Part shown: piece after piece, positions 11,015-22,705 of the stretch
How the letters are laid out: each line of letters opens with the position of its first letter
Numbering within the stretch: the stretch's first letter is position 1
Assembly (NCBI GenBank): GCA_036417435.1
Contig: CM070910.1
Location: 71,780,784 to 71,844,783, forward strand
Length of the DNA: 64,000 nucleotides
DNA from: Inia geoffrensis
Taxonomy: Eukaryota; Chordata; Mammalia; Artiodactyla; Iniidae
Reading direction: 5' to 3'
Notes under the pieces: model-generated
Told to the model about the DNA's origin: nothing
Database searches by the model: none
The model's input: only the letters and a program-made list of their open reading frames with translations
Made by a program: the position numbers and the translations under genes

Positions 11015-11597
11015 GAATGCCTCCCATCACTCTTTCAGCACACAGACCCCCAGTGAACATCTCTCAAGAGAGGGTACCAATTAGACCAATGAGTCTCTGC
11101 ATAATTATGAGGTAACACACACCTCCTAACTTAAAGGAATCATTGGTCTGTCTAGATAAGTCAAGACTGATCAACAAACGTTAGCATAAACATACACATT
11201 TGTTTATTTGTCTGTTCTCTATTTCCTAAACTGATTTAAGGCAGCTTAAAATAAAAAGAACAGAAAACTTTGTGACACTAGCCTTGGTATCCTTCCAGTG
11301 CACTTTTATTCAATCCAAGGTACTTGATTTCATAGAATGAGCAGTTTCCTTTTTTTCTGGGCAATGTCATTATTTTTCTTCTTAAATCCAATTCATTTAC
11401 TTAATTCATTAAGTGTGTATTACCTTAACATCTTTCAGAAATAAAATAAACAATAAGAAGTCATACAATGAAAAGTCTCTTACCTCTGTCCCATATTTGC
11501 CTAGTTCCCTCTTCCTACGTTCAACCCGTCCAAACTGGAACCACTCTTGTGAATTTTCTTATGTATCCCTTGTGTGTTTCCTTAGGCATATTCAATG
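11015..11597. other. Unassigned sequence
   Basis: No gene or recognised repeat. Confidence 0.45.
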
Positions 11598-11800
11598 TAC
11601 AGACAAACCTCAGCGATATTGTGGGTTTGGTTTCAGACCGCTGCAATAAAGCAAATATTGCAATTAAATGAGTCACATGAATTTTTTGTTTTCCCAGTGC
11701 ATATAAAAGTCAGGTGTACACTATACTATAGTCCAGTAAGTGTGTAGTACATTATATCTAAAAAAAACAATATACATACCTTAATTAAGAATACTTTGGG

Positions 11801-12013
11801 GGGCTTCCCTGGTGGCGCAGTGGTTGAAAGTCCGCCGGCCGATGCGGGGGACACAGGTTCGTGCCCCGGTCCGGGAAGATCCTACATGCCGCAGAGCGGC
11901 TGGGCCCATGAGCCATGGCCGCTGAGCCTGCGCCTCCGGAGCCTGTGCTCCGCAACGGGAGAGGCCACAGGAGTGAGAGGCCCGCGTACTGCAAAAAAAA
12001 AAAAAAAAAAAAA
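11801..12013 (+). mobile_element. CHR-type SINE, short cetacean form
   Basis: Complete short SINE from GGGCTTCCCTGGTGGCGCAG to a pure A tail (about 20 A). The A-box-like region (GTGGCGCAGTGGTTG) and B box (GGTTCGTGCCCC) are intact. It lies in Tigger1 and is flanked by AATACTTTG at 11790-11798 and 12012-12020, a 9-bp target duplication. The frames at 11796-12203 and on the opposite strand are SINE by-products. Confidence 0.95.
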
Positions 12014-12020
12014 TACTTTG

Positions 12021-12408
12021 GGGCTTCCCTGGTGGCGCAGTGGTTGGGAATTCGCCTGCCAGTGCAGGGGATGTGGGTTCGAGCCCTGGTCAGGGAGGAT
12101 CCCACATGCCACAGAGCAGCTAGGCCCCTGCGTCACAGCTACTGAGCCTGAGCTCTGGAGCCCGCGAGCCACAACTGCTGAGCCTGTGAGCCACAACTGC
12201 TGAGCCTGTGTTCCACAACTACTGAGTCCGTGTGCCATGACTACTGAGGCCCGCATACTTAGAGCCCATGCTCTACAACAAGAGAAGCCACCGTGATGGG
12301 AATGCAGAGCACTGCAGCAAGGAGTGGCCCCTACTCACCACAGCCAGAGAAAAGCCTGTGCACAGCAACAAAGGCCCAACACAACCAAAAAATGAAAATA
12401 AATAAATA
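12021..12408 (+). mobile_element. CHR-type SINE, long form, placed in tandem
   Basis: It starts at the first base after the preceding SINE's right target copy. It has the long body with about four 22-bp units of the CTGCTGAGCCTGTGAGCCACAA type between 12137 and 12255, and ends AAATAAATAAATAAA. A third diverged target copy, AATACCTTA, follows at 12409-12417, so two SINEs used the same site. Confidence 0.93.
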
Positions 12409-12615
12409 AATACCTTATTGCTTAAAAATGATAATCATCATTGAGTCTTCAGTGAGTCATAATCTTTTTGTGACAGTAACATCAAAGATCACTGATCCCA
12501 GATCACCATAACAAGTATAATGATAATGAAAAATTTGAAATACTGTGAGAATTACCAAAAAATGACACAGAGACATGAAGTGAGCAATTGCCGTTGGAAA
12601 AACGGTGCCGATAGG

Positions 12616-14262
12616 TACCACTCTAGGTATCCTGGGAAATGGAGCCAAGAGTCAGGAGCTACTGATAAGGCAGAAGATGAAGAGATGGATAGAAGGGAAC
12701 TAGATACCCGCTGGTTTCGGAAGGGGATCAGGAATCAGGCTGGTCAACACAGAGAGCCTCTGGGGTGTGGAGATTACCTACAGCAAGCAGGCAGTATTTT
12801 CTACAAAGCCTGGAATGGGCCTGTTCTGGGAAAAACAAATTCAGATCACCTGGGTAAAACTGGCCTTAATTATGAAAAAAGTCTGAATTGAAGAACATTT
12901 TAAATAAAATGCAATTTTTATGTTCTCAGTTATATTCAATAACATGGGTTTCTCAGTGCAAAGCAATTTGTTCTCTTACGCAGCACGATCTTATTTGTCC
13001 TCCTAATTTACCTACAATTCTTCATAGATAGTACAGAAATGAACTGTAGTCCCTGCCTTGTTCAAATGATGAAAGGTATTTTATGAATGAAATGCCATTA
13101 ATGAGGTTTTCCCTGCTGTCTGGCTCCCTCATGCTTCCTCTTTTATTCTGAAAGGCAGCTCTAGTCTGTTTTGCTACTTCTCAGCTTACTATCCTCTTCT
13201 GTAAACTCAGGTTGTTGTGGCAGGGACATCTCAGGACAGAGTTATACCCAGAGTCCTTCCAAGAGTGGAGAGAAGTGGTGATGCTTAGTTAAACAAGAAG
13301 TCAGAGCCCTCCGTGATAGCAGCGTCTATTAGATTCTCATGCTGGTTGCCTTCTCCTGGCTACTTGGAACTGGAATTCCCTACGGCTGGAAATGACTTCC
13401 CCAGATGTTATTCTTGCAGAATCCCTAAAGCCAGGTGCTGCTTTGATTCAGGAGGCTCAGGAAATAAGTATTTTTGAAGTACCTTCCAGCTGGGGGAATC
13501 CCCGTTCACCTCCTTCCATCCTGAAGAACCGGATTTGGCAACTCTGCTGAGGCTGAGAAGAAACACTGGAGCCAAAAGCTGGCAAAGAAGAGTCCTTTCA
13601 TGTACCAGTTCTGATTGGTAGTAGCTGTCTGGAGCATGCCACTGAGAAAGATTCCAAAGGACACTCAAATCTATGGGAAGGCATATGCCGCAATGGGTTA
13701 ATAATGTCTGCCGTGGACAGTGACAGCAAGTGGCAGCATGTAGGCTGGATCTGTGCTATTACAAGTCACAGTTCCCCAACAAATTACCTTCTGAAAAATC
13801 CTTAACGAGCATCTAAGACTCTTCTGGTTGTAAAAATAATCATGAGAATCAACGATTCACACAGAAACAGAAAATAGTAAGGAGCTACAGCCTGTTGAGA
13901 AGGTATCTGCCCACCCTGGAAAAGGGCCCTGATTCTGAGAGGAATGTTTGATTAAAAGAGGAAAAAAAAAATCCTTGTTTGCAGATTCCTGGTGAAAAGA
14001 AGAGGAAAAGAAAACCAAGGGAAGGGTGGTGCTTTCTAGTTGTTCAAGTTAAAGAAGCTCGTGGCAAAAGCCAAAAACTCCACAAAGAAAAAAGTAAGGA
14101 ATTCCCTAGTGTCCTACATGCTTACCTCCCTCCTTTGCCACCATTTGAAGAACAGTACAAATGTTTAGGCGATGATTTTTCACCTCTGTGGTATTTCCAT
14201 TCCTCTAGGTGTTGGTCCTTTTTCATATAACTCATATTACTTAATAAAAGAATGAATAAAAT
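12616..14262. other. Unassigned sequence
   Basis: No gene or recognised repeat. A moderately GC-rich stretch at 13080-13760 has an 86-codon minus-strand frame (13408-13668) without a domain. It may be an old repeat I cannot name. Confidence 0.4.
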
Positions 14263-14273
14263 ATTGAAAAAAA

Positions 14274-14539
14274 GGTTTAACTTTATTTTTGGCTGCTGCA
14301 TTGGGTCTTCATTGCTGCACATGGGCTTTCTCTAGTTGCAGTGAGTAGGAGCTTCTCTTGTTGTGGAGCACAGGCTCCAGGCTCATGGGCTTCAGTAGTT
14401 GCGGCCCGTGGGCTCAGTAGTTGTGGCGCACGGGCTTAGTTGCTCTGCGGCATGTAGGATCTTCCCGGACCAAGGATCGAACCCAAGTCCCCGGCGCTGG
14501 TAGGCAGATTCTTAACCACTGCCCCACCAGGGAAGTCCC
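14274..14539 (-). mobile_element. CHR-type SINE, long form (internal part shortened)
   Basis: Minus-strand copy from GGCTGCTGCATTGGGTCTTC to CCAGGGAAGTCCC. It is shorter than its relatives at 10475 and 28362 because part of the 22-bp repeat zone is missing. Flanked by TGAAAAAA at 14265 and 14540, a probable short target duplication. Confidence 0.9.
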
Positions 14540-14547
14540 TGAAAAAA

Positions 14548-16785
14548 TTTTAAAACTGGCAAACCTTAACAAAGATGGGTATTTCATCTCTGAGGACAGC
14601 GAGCTTTGCAATGAGGAACTGGGCCTTCGGTTTAGGAAGGATTCTATTTAAGTTCTGCACCACAATTTCAACAAAAAGTGGCTGCACCGATCCAGTTGGT
14701 GTGGCTCGTACTCCAACACCACCACCAGAGTACCAGGCGCTTGGCCCGAATGTTCCCATCACAGGGCATCAGTGGTCAGAGGCAGTTCTCTTGGCTAGTC
14801 AGGATGACTGACAAATCACTGGATCCTTTTCCACTACAGGGTGCCAAACTGTGCACTCCGTGACTCAGAAATCAGGTCCGCTTCAACACACTGTGCTATG
14901 AAAGGAAAACAAAGTCTAACAAGTGACTCTTCATTTTAAGCTCCCATTTTTTCCTTTGCATTCTTTTAGCATTTCAACATGTTTTGGAGTGCGCGGCAGG
15001 AGACGGAAGCAAGAGTAAGGGGCAGAGACTTCCCTTAGGTGCTGGAATCCATTATTGCTGGGTCAGCTACATGATGCCAAAGTGGGTCACACCAATCATG
15101 GTATGGTACCCTAGAGCCGGGACTGAGCCTGAAGACTTGGACAGTGGTGATGCCAGACTCACTGCAGGGCAAGAGAGCTCTTCTGAGATCTACCGAGTAG
15201 GCTTGAGAGAGATGGATGGAAACATCACAAGGTACAAGAAAGGATAAGCAAGAGATACAGTCACAAATCCTGCGTGGCGTGTTTGTTTCACTGGGATGTT
15301 CCAAGTGTGTTGAGTGATTATGGGTGTTTGGGTTTTGCTGGTTACTTCTAAGGTTTTGTCTTCATCCAGCAACTTGAAAGCACAATCTTCCAAGCTTACA
15401 GGGAAAAAAAAATGCTGAAATACTTTATGTTTTTCTCAACTCTAGTCTTCTTTAGGCTTCTAAATTAAATGTCTGACAGTGTCAAATGCTGATTCTCCAT
15501 AAAAAAGCATGGGGGAGTTATCCTAACACCCACCACTCTCTTCACAGCCATACCCCTATATATGTGCTGTGGTGTTTGATTCATCAACTACTCCCCAGAC
15601 CTTCAAACCAGATACATAATCCTGAACTTGACCTCATTGAATGTAAAACTTTTTGGCAGCTTCATAGATTTACCAAAGGTTTTATTCAACCTCTACTCCC
15701 AGATTTTGCTTGCAAATTTAACAAGTGCATTGCATAGCTCCTTTCCAAATCAAATCAGAGTAAGAAGGTAGCTATCATAGTGTCTGCCCTAAAGAAATGC
15801 TGAATATGCCTGTTACAATATTAATTATCATAAGGCCGATTATTTTGTGAAAATGCTGCTGTAGCTTGACAAGTTACCAATACATCAGTTTCTTTGAGAC
15901 TCTTTTTGTTTTTTTTATTTTTAAACAGTCTGTCATTATAGTCCTGGCTCAAAAACAAATATCAGCCTACATGGCAGGCTGACCTATTCAGTGCTATTCA
16001 ACCTCAGCAATCAAAATTCATGCCATATTGTATGTAGCTGACTGATCCCACTGAACCAGGATCAAGGTCTGAAAATCACAAGGCAGTGATAAGCGACTAC
16101 ACCAGCCCCACCCACAGTGGCCCTCTCGCTAACCCATTGTATCAGAATTGCTCAGGAATGAGATGCCTCCTGAGAAATACACAAACTAAACAGAATCAGA
16201 ACGGTGTCAATGGCTGCATTATACAGATGTGTCAGCTGAATTTAAGAAGACAGTTGAGAGCCAAATAGCAGGTGGGGGGAGTCAGGGTGCCTGAGGCTTG
16301 TCCCCTTACAGGGAAAGGAAACTTGCACAGGAGCTGCGCTCTAGTGGAGCCCGAAGTTACAGGGAAGAGGGTCCCAAGTATGGAGCCTGGCTCAGGCTCT
16401 CTGAACGTGGGTGAATGTGGCCACTAACAGCATGGTCTCCAGTCTACTTAGTCACGCCTCGGGCTCACCTTGCTTTGGGATTTCTAAATGAAAACATAGA
16501 TGGAGGCTTCTTTACATTCAGCAACCGCCCGGAGCAGTCAGCAGGAATTCTCAGCCTGTGAAGGGGACTCTGCTCTGCAGAGACAATGACACACTGGCTG
16601 GCAGATTTCAGGCTTAACTCACACTGGGAGTAGCAGAACCTCTTCTGAGGCACGGCTGAAAATGTGGCAACAGAGAGGGAAAACCCAGACCAATTCTAGA
16701 GGCATGTGAGACCCCTCCTGGGACTCCCAGAAACACTCTGGGGAAAGTTTAGAGAGGGCAAGAGTTGTCATGCAATCGGATTTTT
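14548..16785. other. Unassigned sequence, slightly GC-richer
   Basis: This stretch has few recognisable repeats and several 60-90 codon frames on both strands (for example 14550-14762 minus, 15035-15304 minus, 14984-15247 plus). None joins into a longer frame and none shows a motif I recognise. Most likely old non-coding sequence; a badly decayed pseudogene is the alternative. Confidence 0.35.
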
Positions 16786-16789
16786 TGGT

Positions 16790-17300
16790 GATGGAACTAG
16801 CAGCTCAAGTTCCAATTCAAACTGGTTTAAGCAGGAAATTTATTAGCTCACATAATGAGTAATCCAAGGGGGCAGTGCTGACTTCCAGCATGGCTGGATT
16901 CAAGGTTTCAATGTCATTAGTCTGTCTCTGTCTGTACGTTTGTCTCTGTTCCTGTCTCTCTCTCTGTCTCCTTCTGTGTCACTTTCCCTCTTGTTCTCCC
17001 TTCTCAGTTCCGCTTTTCATTAAGAAGACTTTCCAAGTCAGGAAAATATCTACCAGGCTCATAACATATTTGTAGCCAGTGTTCCTAAAAAGGAGTGTAA
17101 TCTCCCAGTATCCACATCATTTCTCAGAAGAACCCAAATCTGTCTGGATCGTGTAACTTGCCCATCGCAGAACCAACTGCTGTGGCCAAGAGTTTGAAAC
17201 ACTCTGATTCTCCAGCCTGACTCATGGCCCCTACCCCAGGGTTAGAGGTAGTTGAGGCCTGTTGGTTGATGTGCCCACAATGGGAAGAGCCTGTCCTCAG
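16790..17300. repeat. Probable old interspersed repeat, family not assigned
   Basis: The word series TTTATTAGCTCACATAATGAG, CAGCATGGCTGGATTCAAGG, GTCATTAGTCTGTCTCTGTC and CACTCTGATTCTCCAGCCTGA follows the order of a common mammalian interspersed repeat that I recall but cannot name. The tract 16918-16990 is CT-rich. Not coding. Confidence 0.4.
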
Positions 17301-17403
17301 AAGGAAGGGGGAAAAAAAAAGAGGGACAAAAATTTACAAAGGACCTCTATACTGTAGAGGCAGAGAGGGGCTTGGACAAAACAACTATACGGTTAACAAC
17401 TCA

Positions 17404-17452
17404 TTGTACAGCAGAAACTAACACGATATTGTAAAGTAATTATACTCCAATA
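17404..17452 (+). mobile_element. Short L1 3' tail
   Basis: TACAGCAGAAACTAACACGA-TATTGTAAAGTAATTATACT-CCAATAAAAAG is the last 50-60 bases of the cetartiodactyl L1 3' UTR, followed by A-rich sequence. The insertion is extremely 5'-truncated. Confidence 0.75.
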
Positions 17453-17469
17453 AAAAGAAGAGAAAATAA

Positions 17470-17775
17470 AAGAAAACTTTTAGCCAGAATTCACTGTAAA
17501 AAAAAAAAGAGAGAGATTAACTACTAAGATAGTATCAATAAAAAATCTGAGTACATTTGAGAAATATCTTATTGGCATCTTTGAGCCATTTTTACTATTT
17601 CATTGCTGATAGCCATCCTACCTCATTCCCCCCAGGCAACAGCTACTTGGATTTCCTGCTTTTGCTACTAGATGAAAATACCTCTTTTTTTTCCTAAAAT
17701 TTATGGACTCACTGAAGCACACCTGGATTGAACGTATATATGTCTATTTTCTTTTTCTGATTACGAGTAATGAAA
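17470..17775. other. Unassigned spacer
   Basis: AT-rich; nothing recognised. Confidence 0.5.
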
Positions 17776-17777
17776 CA

Positions 17778-18192
17778 GTACGCTGGTCACCTTGCTGTCC
17801 TTAACACAAAAAGCAGTTTCTGCCTCAAGACCTTAGCATTGTCTATTCCCTCTGCTGAGATCACTCTTCCCTCAAAGATCCACGTGGTTAGCTCCCCCAT
17901 CTTCTTCAAGTCTTTGCTTATCTTAATCATCCTATTTAAAATTGTATACTACCCCCTTCACCCCCTGCCTATCCACACTTCTGTTCTACCTTTTCTTTTT
18001 TCTATAGCACTTCTTACTTTATAAAGCTTTATAAAAAGTACCTATTTATTATTTTTCTTTTACACTGTTTGATCCTTATCCAAAAGCAAGCTCCAAAGGA
18101 CAGGGATCTCTATTGTATCCCAAGCACCCAGAATGCCAGAATGGTACCTGGCACAGAGTAGATACTCAGAAAATACCTGGTAAAGGAACGAA
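17778..18192 (+). repeat. L2 LINE 3'-end fossil
   Basis: A long L2 3' match in order: CTTGCTGTCCTTAACAC, TCTTCCCTCAAAGATCCACG, CTTCTTCAAGTCTTTGCTTA, ATAGCACTTCTTACTTTATA, AAGCAAGCTCCAAAGGACAG, TGGTACCTGGCACAGAGTAG and ATACTCAGAAAATACCTGG. It includes the C-terminal/3' UTR boundary but all frames are broken. Confidence 0.85.
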
Positions 18193-18199
18193 TTCCCCC

Positions 18200-18925
18200 A
18201 AAGCACCAAAAGCATAAGCAGACTGTGGTTAAAATTTTAGAAATGTTGACACAAAACAAATATCAATGACTAAATATTAGATATATGTTCTAAAAATTCA
18301 TTAAACAATTTCTGGCCACAGGAAATTTCTCTCCTTAGACCACAGTTTATTACCTTCATCATAGGCTTCTTTTTTTTAAACCCTTCTATTTTCTCTTCCT
18401 CTTCTCCACTTTCCTCTGGAAAACTACAGATTTGCCTTTTTATTAGGAAGAAAAATTCAGTCCTCTCTGTTCTCAACTACTTGCATATGACATGCTCATG
18501 AGACCTCATCAGAAAATTCCACCGAGAAACATGATGGTGTTTCCCAATAAAAGAATCCCCTAGCTCTGAGATGGCATTGCTCCTCCCCAGACTGGAGTGA
18601 GTAGTAAGTTTCTGTTCTAAATAGAACTCTCTTCTGCTGCATATGTCAGTCTATCAGGAAATGTCAATGTCAGAATAATAACCTCAGTGAAGACTTAAAG
18701 GTGATTTTTGCTTATTTTCTACTTTTTCCCAAATAAACATGTAGTACTTGTATAATAAGAAGAACATTTTTCTAAAGTGTTCTGCTCTATAATATGAGTG
18801 TGTACATCTAAAAAGTAAGCAGGTAGCTCTTAAGACATCTTAGTCAGTCACAGATAAAGTAAGTAGGAAAGGACCATAGATAGGAAAGGGTGGAAGGAAG
18901 GAGCAAATGACTATCCAAGATTAAT
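18200..18925. other. Unassigned sequence
   Basis: Nothing recognised. Confidence 0.45.
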
Positions 18926-19309
18926 GAAGCAACTACCACTTCTGGTCAAGATGAAGGAACAGAGATCTTCCTCTTTAAGCAATTAGAAAACTGAACATAA
19001 CTTACATATTAATGGTTTTCAGACACTGGACAGCAGGCAGTACATGACAGTGATCTTTGGTGAAAAGAAAACAAATGTGGTGAGCCCTGCACTGGATGGA
19101 ATAACAGGAGACTGAAAGAGAGTTTATGGAGAGTTTCCAGGCCATAGGGAAGGGAGGGGAGACTCAGACAGAGCCCATCAGATTCCCCGAGCTAAAGATA
19201 CAGGCTTGAGAATTCAGGGACACAAAACAGCTAGGATTTGAAGAGTAGAGTACTAGCAAGGACAGAGCTTCATGGAAAGGAGTGAATACATTTCATGGAA
19301 AGGAGAGAG

Positions 19310-19377
19310 CTGCAGAGAGGGAGAGAGATAAAGTTAGAGATAGAGATGGAGAGAGATAGAGAGAAAGAGAGAGAGAA
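19310..19377. repeat. GA-rich low-complexity tract
   Basis: GAGAGA and GATAGAGA units, purine-only for most of 68 bp, inside the L1M/HAL1 body. Confidence 0.85.
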
Positions 19378-20650
19378 ACTATACAGAGTTCCCCAGGGCT
19401 TTCAGCTGAACTCTGGTCAGCATATGTGTGAGAAAGCTGCCTGATACTGGGGAAAGAATTGCAGGAAAGAAACAGGCAGAACAATACTTAGAGCTCATCC
19501 AAGGTTGGGAAGAGTTTATGTTCCCATCAGCCATGGAAAAATCTTCATAATATATAAGGACTCAGGTAGAGTACTCAGAAAGGTATTGCCTCAGTAGTGG
19601 GGAAAAGTTAGCTCTAGACTAAATGCTACTTTTTCCCCAGCTAACAAAGCCTAACAGCCTGCCTTGAAAGGATCAAATTGTTGCCAAGGAACTTAACTGC
19701 ATTCTAGAACAAAGCTCAAGCATATTTAAAGAAATAGAAAAATATCTAGCACCCAACTAGGTCACAATATCTGGCATGCAATAAAAAAATTACCAAACAT
19801 GAAAAGAAGCAAAAGAATGTAACTCATAATTCAAAGAAAAATCAGTCAATAGAAATAGATTCAGAAATTATATGGATGACATAATTAGTAGGCAAAGACA
19901 TTAAAACATTTATTATAAATATATTCCATATGTCCAAGAAAGTGGAGGAAAACATAAGCATGATAAGGAGAGACATGAAAGATTAAAAAAAAAAAACCAA
20001 AATTGAAATTCTGAGCTGAAAATGACTGGATGGGACTAAGAGCAGATTAGACAGTGTAGAAGAAAATGTTGGTAAACTTGAAGACAGGGCAATAGAAACT
20101 ATCCAAATTGAAACACACAGAGAAGAAACTCAAAAAAGGAAAAAGAGAAAGAATAGAGAAACAGGAAACTGTGAGACAGCAGCTCAAAGCAGCCTAATAT
20201 ATCAATACGTGTAATTGGAGCCCCCAAAGAAGAGGACAGACAGGAAGGGACAAAGATATTTGCAATAATAATGAATGAAATATTTCCAAATTTGACAAAA
20301 TCTACAAATCCACAGATCCAAAACCTCAATGAACCATAGCATAAGAACAGTGATAAAAACTATACCAATGAAAATAATAATCATCTACTTGCTTAACTAG
20401 TAATAAAGAGAACATCTTAAAAGCATTCAGAAAAAAAGACATGTTATATACAGAGGAACAAGGGTGATAGCTTCTCATCAGAAGCAATGCAAGCCAGAAA
20501 ACAATGGATCAGTATCATTAAAAAACTAAAAGAAAAAATTGTCAACCTAGAGTTCTATACACAGCAAGATATATTTCAGAAATAAAGGTAAAATAACCAA
20601 TTTTTTCAGACATACAAGAGCTCAAAGAATTCTTAAGAAGACTTTAAACA

Positions 20651-20700
20651 CCAAAAAAAAAAAAAAAAAAAGAAATAGAAAAAAAGAAAAAGAAAAGGAA
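20651..20700. repeat. A-rich tract
   Basis: A run of 19 A followed by AAAAAGAAAAAG units inside the L1M/HAL1 fossil. Confidence 0.85.
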
Positions 20701-20839
20701 AGTAACTCATTCAGGCAGAAGAAATTGAGACCAAATGGAAATCGGGCTACAGAGAGGAATGAAGAACATTGGCAGTGCTACACAGGGTGGTAAATATATT
20801 TTTGGAGAAAAAAAATATGAGATATCAAATATGACAGTT

Positions 20840-22615
20840 TAGAATCCTTTAATCAGCCATTGGTGAATCGTTCTGCTAGGGACGCACAAATAGAAGCTGT
20901 GGCTGCTCAACAGTTATCAGGGATCTTCACTTTCTGACCTTGCATACCTTCTCTACATCTCTGCAGAAAAGCAAGTGTGTACTGGCTCCAGACACCTTCT
21001 GTCCATGGAGCTCCCTTCCCTACCCTCACCTCTGGTCCTTGTAACCACACAGTAAGCAGGGAAGGTCAGTGTGGCAAAAAGACACGACAGGCCCCAGGAT
21101 TCAGGTAATGAGGTCCTTCTACCACACTGGATTCTATCCTAAGGGTTTTAACCCACCCCATCTCTTGCCCTTTGTATCTTGCTATATATTTTAATTGATT
21201 CAATATACTGTGTGATTCAGGGCTCTTAATCAGTCTGGTGAGTCTTTCTGTGTCTTGTTGGTGAGGCTACTGTAACATCAAGGTATATCCCACCGCAACA
21301 TGCTCAGGGGTTCATTTGAGGGGGAACATAGAAAGAGTGCGGGTTTTCTCCCTGTATTAATTCATTTTGCCTCTGACACACTGAATAGTAAAATCTTATT
21401 TTATCAAGATTGTTAACTTCTTTCCAAAGATATTCTATCTGATTTGTCAAATGAACTCACTGGGAAGAATTTTTCTGTGATGAACTGCTGTACCTAGATC
21501 ATTGACCACGAAAACAGACTTCTGGGTTCTAATCTAACCTCTTCTCTTGTTCCAGTTATTAAAGGTCTCCAAAATTCATTATTTGTAAATCTATTAGAAA
21601 TCTAGACTTCTCAGATATGGAAATCTATGGAATGGGAATGAAAACTCCCTTTCTTGTCAAGTTGTTGTAATGGTTCAATGATTTATCTCTCTAGTGCCTG
21701 CGATGGAGCTTAACACAAAATAAGTAATCTTCAAATGTTCACTATGTTTTTCTTCTTTCCCTTCCCCCTGCCTTTGCAACATTTCTGCTGAGTGGCTTTC
21801 CCTCTCTTTCATTTCAGCGACTCTGGTCTGCATGCCATGTGCATCATCTTCTGTCTCCAGTTAGATGCCTTCTCCCCTCTGAGATGCTCCCATTGGTGGC
21901 TCCACCCTCCGCAGCCCCTACCCAGGCAAGATGCTGTTTTTGTGGTCCATACACTCGTTTCCTAAGAGCACTAAGAAAGTGCCCCGGCCCATCCTCTCTG
22001 CTGGCTTCATTCTCATCCTCCTCTCCCTCTACTACTAAACCAGTTACGACTTGCGACTTGCGTAAGGCAGGAATCAAAGGTCTGTTACAGGCCCAGCCCA
22101 GAGGAACAACTATAGGAAAAAGAGTAATAGTTAAGGACCCTGCAGTCAGTTCTTTCAGCATCACTGTGAGGTAATTTTCTCATAGATTCTCTAAAACTTC
22201 ATGTACCCTGGCTGCACCCATCCAATTTCCAGCCTCGAAACTTCCTGCCCTGTTTCTACTGAAGTGAAAGACTTATAGGAGGTGTTGTAACCCTAACCAT
22301 GGTTGAGAGAAGGTAAGAGCCACCTTGTGATTCAATGATCCAAAGCCCAAATTCAAGAAGGCTTTCCCGCATTTCCCTAATTGGACTTGTCACCTCTCGT
22401 GTGTCCTTTTTCTTCTCATTATCTAGTTCCACTCTTGCTTCTTCACATAATTGCCTATTATTTTAACAATTGTTCTCCTGATTCAAAGAGGGAAAGAGCT
22501 CATTTGAATTGATTTTTATGTTGAAGTCCTGCATTTCTGTCACTGTACTCTTGTACACTTGTCGTTTATATTTCGTAGGATAGTCATAAGTAAGCAGACT
22601 TATGATGTGTAACTG
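20840..22615. other. Unassigned sequence
   Basis: No recognised repeat. Overlapping frames of 111 (plus, 21839-22174) and 106 codons (minus, 21844-22164) share a GC-richer patch. Neither shows a domain, and frames open on both strands over one patch usually reflect base composition and not coding. Confidence 0.4.
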
Positions 22616-22627
22616 TCAAAAGTGAGA

Positions 22628-22705
22628 GATAAAGAAACTGAAGGAGAAGGAGAAGGAGAAGTAGGAGAAAGTGGAGGAGGAGGGCAGAGGGAGAAGAAGG
22701 GGAAA
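22628..22705. repeat. GGAGAA-type purine-rich repeat
   Basis: Imperfect GAAGGA/GGAGAA units, almost purely purine on the plus strand. Confidence 0.9.

Larger units (their letters stand above)
11600..12615. mobile_element. Tigger1-type DNA transposon remnant, split by two SINEs
   Basis: It begins CAGACAAACCTCAGCGATATTG right after a TA dinucleotide (11598-11599), matching the Tigger1 terminal repeat and its TA target. It continues AATATTGCAATTAAATGAGTCAC and ACATACCTTAATTAAGAATAC to the SINE site, then resumes at about 12409 with CCTTATTGCTTAAAAATGATAA. At about 12472 it jumps to the far-end segment (GTAACATCAAAGATCACTGATC ... ACACAGAGACATGAAGTGAGC). The whole transposase region is therefore deleted, making it a non-autonomous derivative. 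The right terminal repeat is not recognisable beyond GGTGCCGATAGG. The copy is mammal-wide in age and inactive. Confidence 0.85.
18930..20835 (+). mobile_element. L1M/HAL1-type LINE-1 5'-ORF1 region
   Basis: A long, AT-rich (A-heavy on plus) decayed element in the order expected for an old L1 5' half. It has a GAGA-rich 5' UTR part (19310-19377) and an ORF1-like coiled-coil-coding part (AAATGACTGGATGGGACTAAGAGCAG, GAAGACAGGGCAATAGAAAC). The conserved downstream segment follows (GAGTTCTATACACAGCAAGA, CAGACATACAAGAGCTCAAAG, AGGCAGAAGAAATTGAGACC). No intact frame; many stops. HAL1 (ORF1-only L1) and L1M cannot be separated by eye. Confidence 0.65.

Noticed and set aside
12137..12255. CRISPR-like array of about 22-bp units
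   Set aside because: The units are contiguous degenerate tandem repeats inside a eukaryotic SINE, with no spacers.
11785..12256. Four overlapping frames up to 135 codons on both strands
   Set aside because: They lie entirely in two GC-rich SINEs, and the same peptide patterns recur at every other SINE in the window.
14550..15304. Decayed processed pseudogene on the minus strand
   Set aside because: Short frames in three phases could be joined only by arbitrary shifts, there is no A tail at the expected end, and I could not match any known protein.
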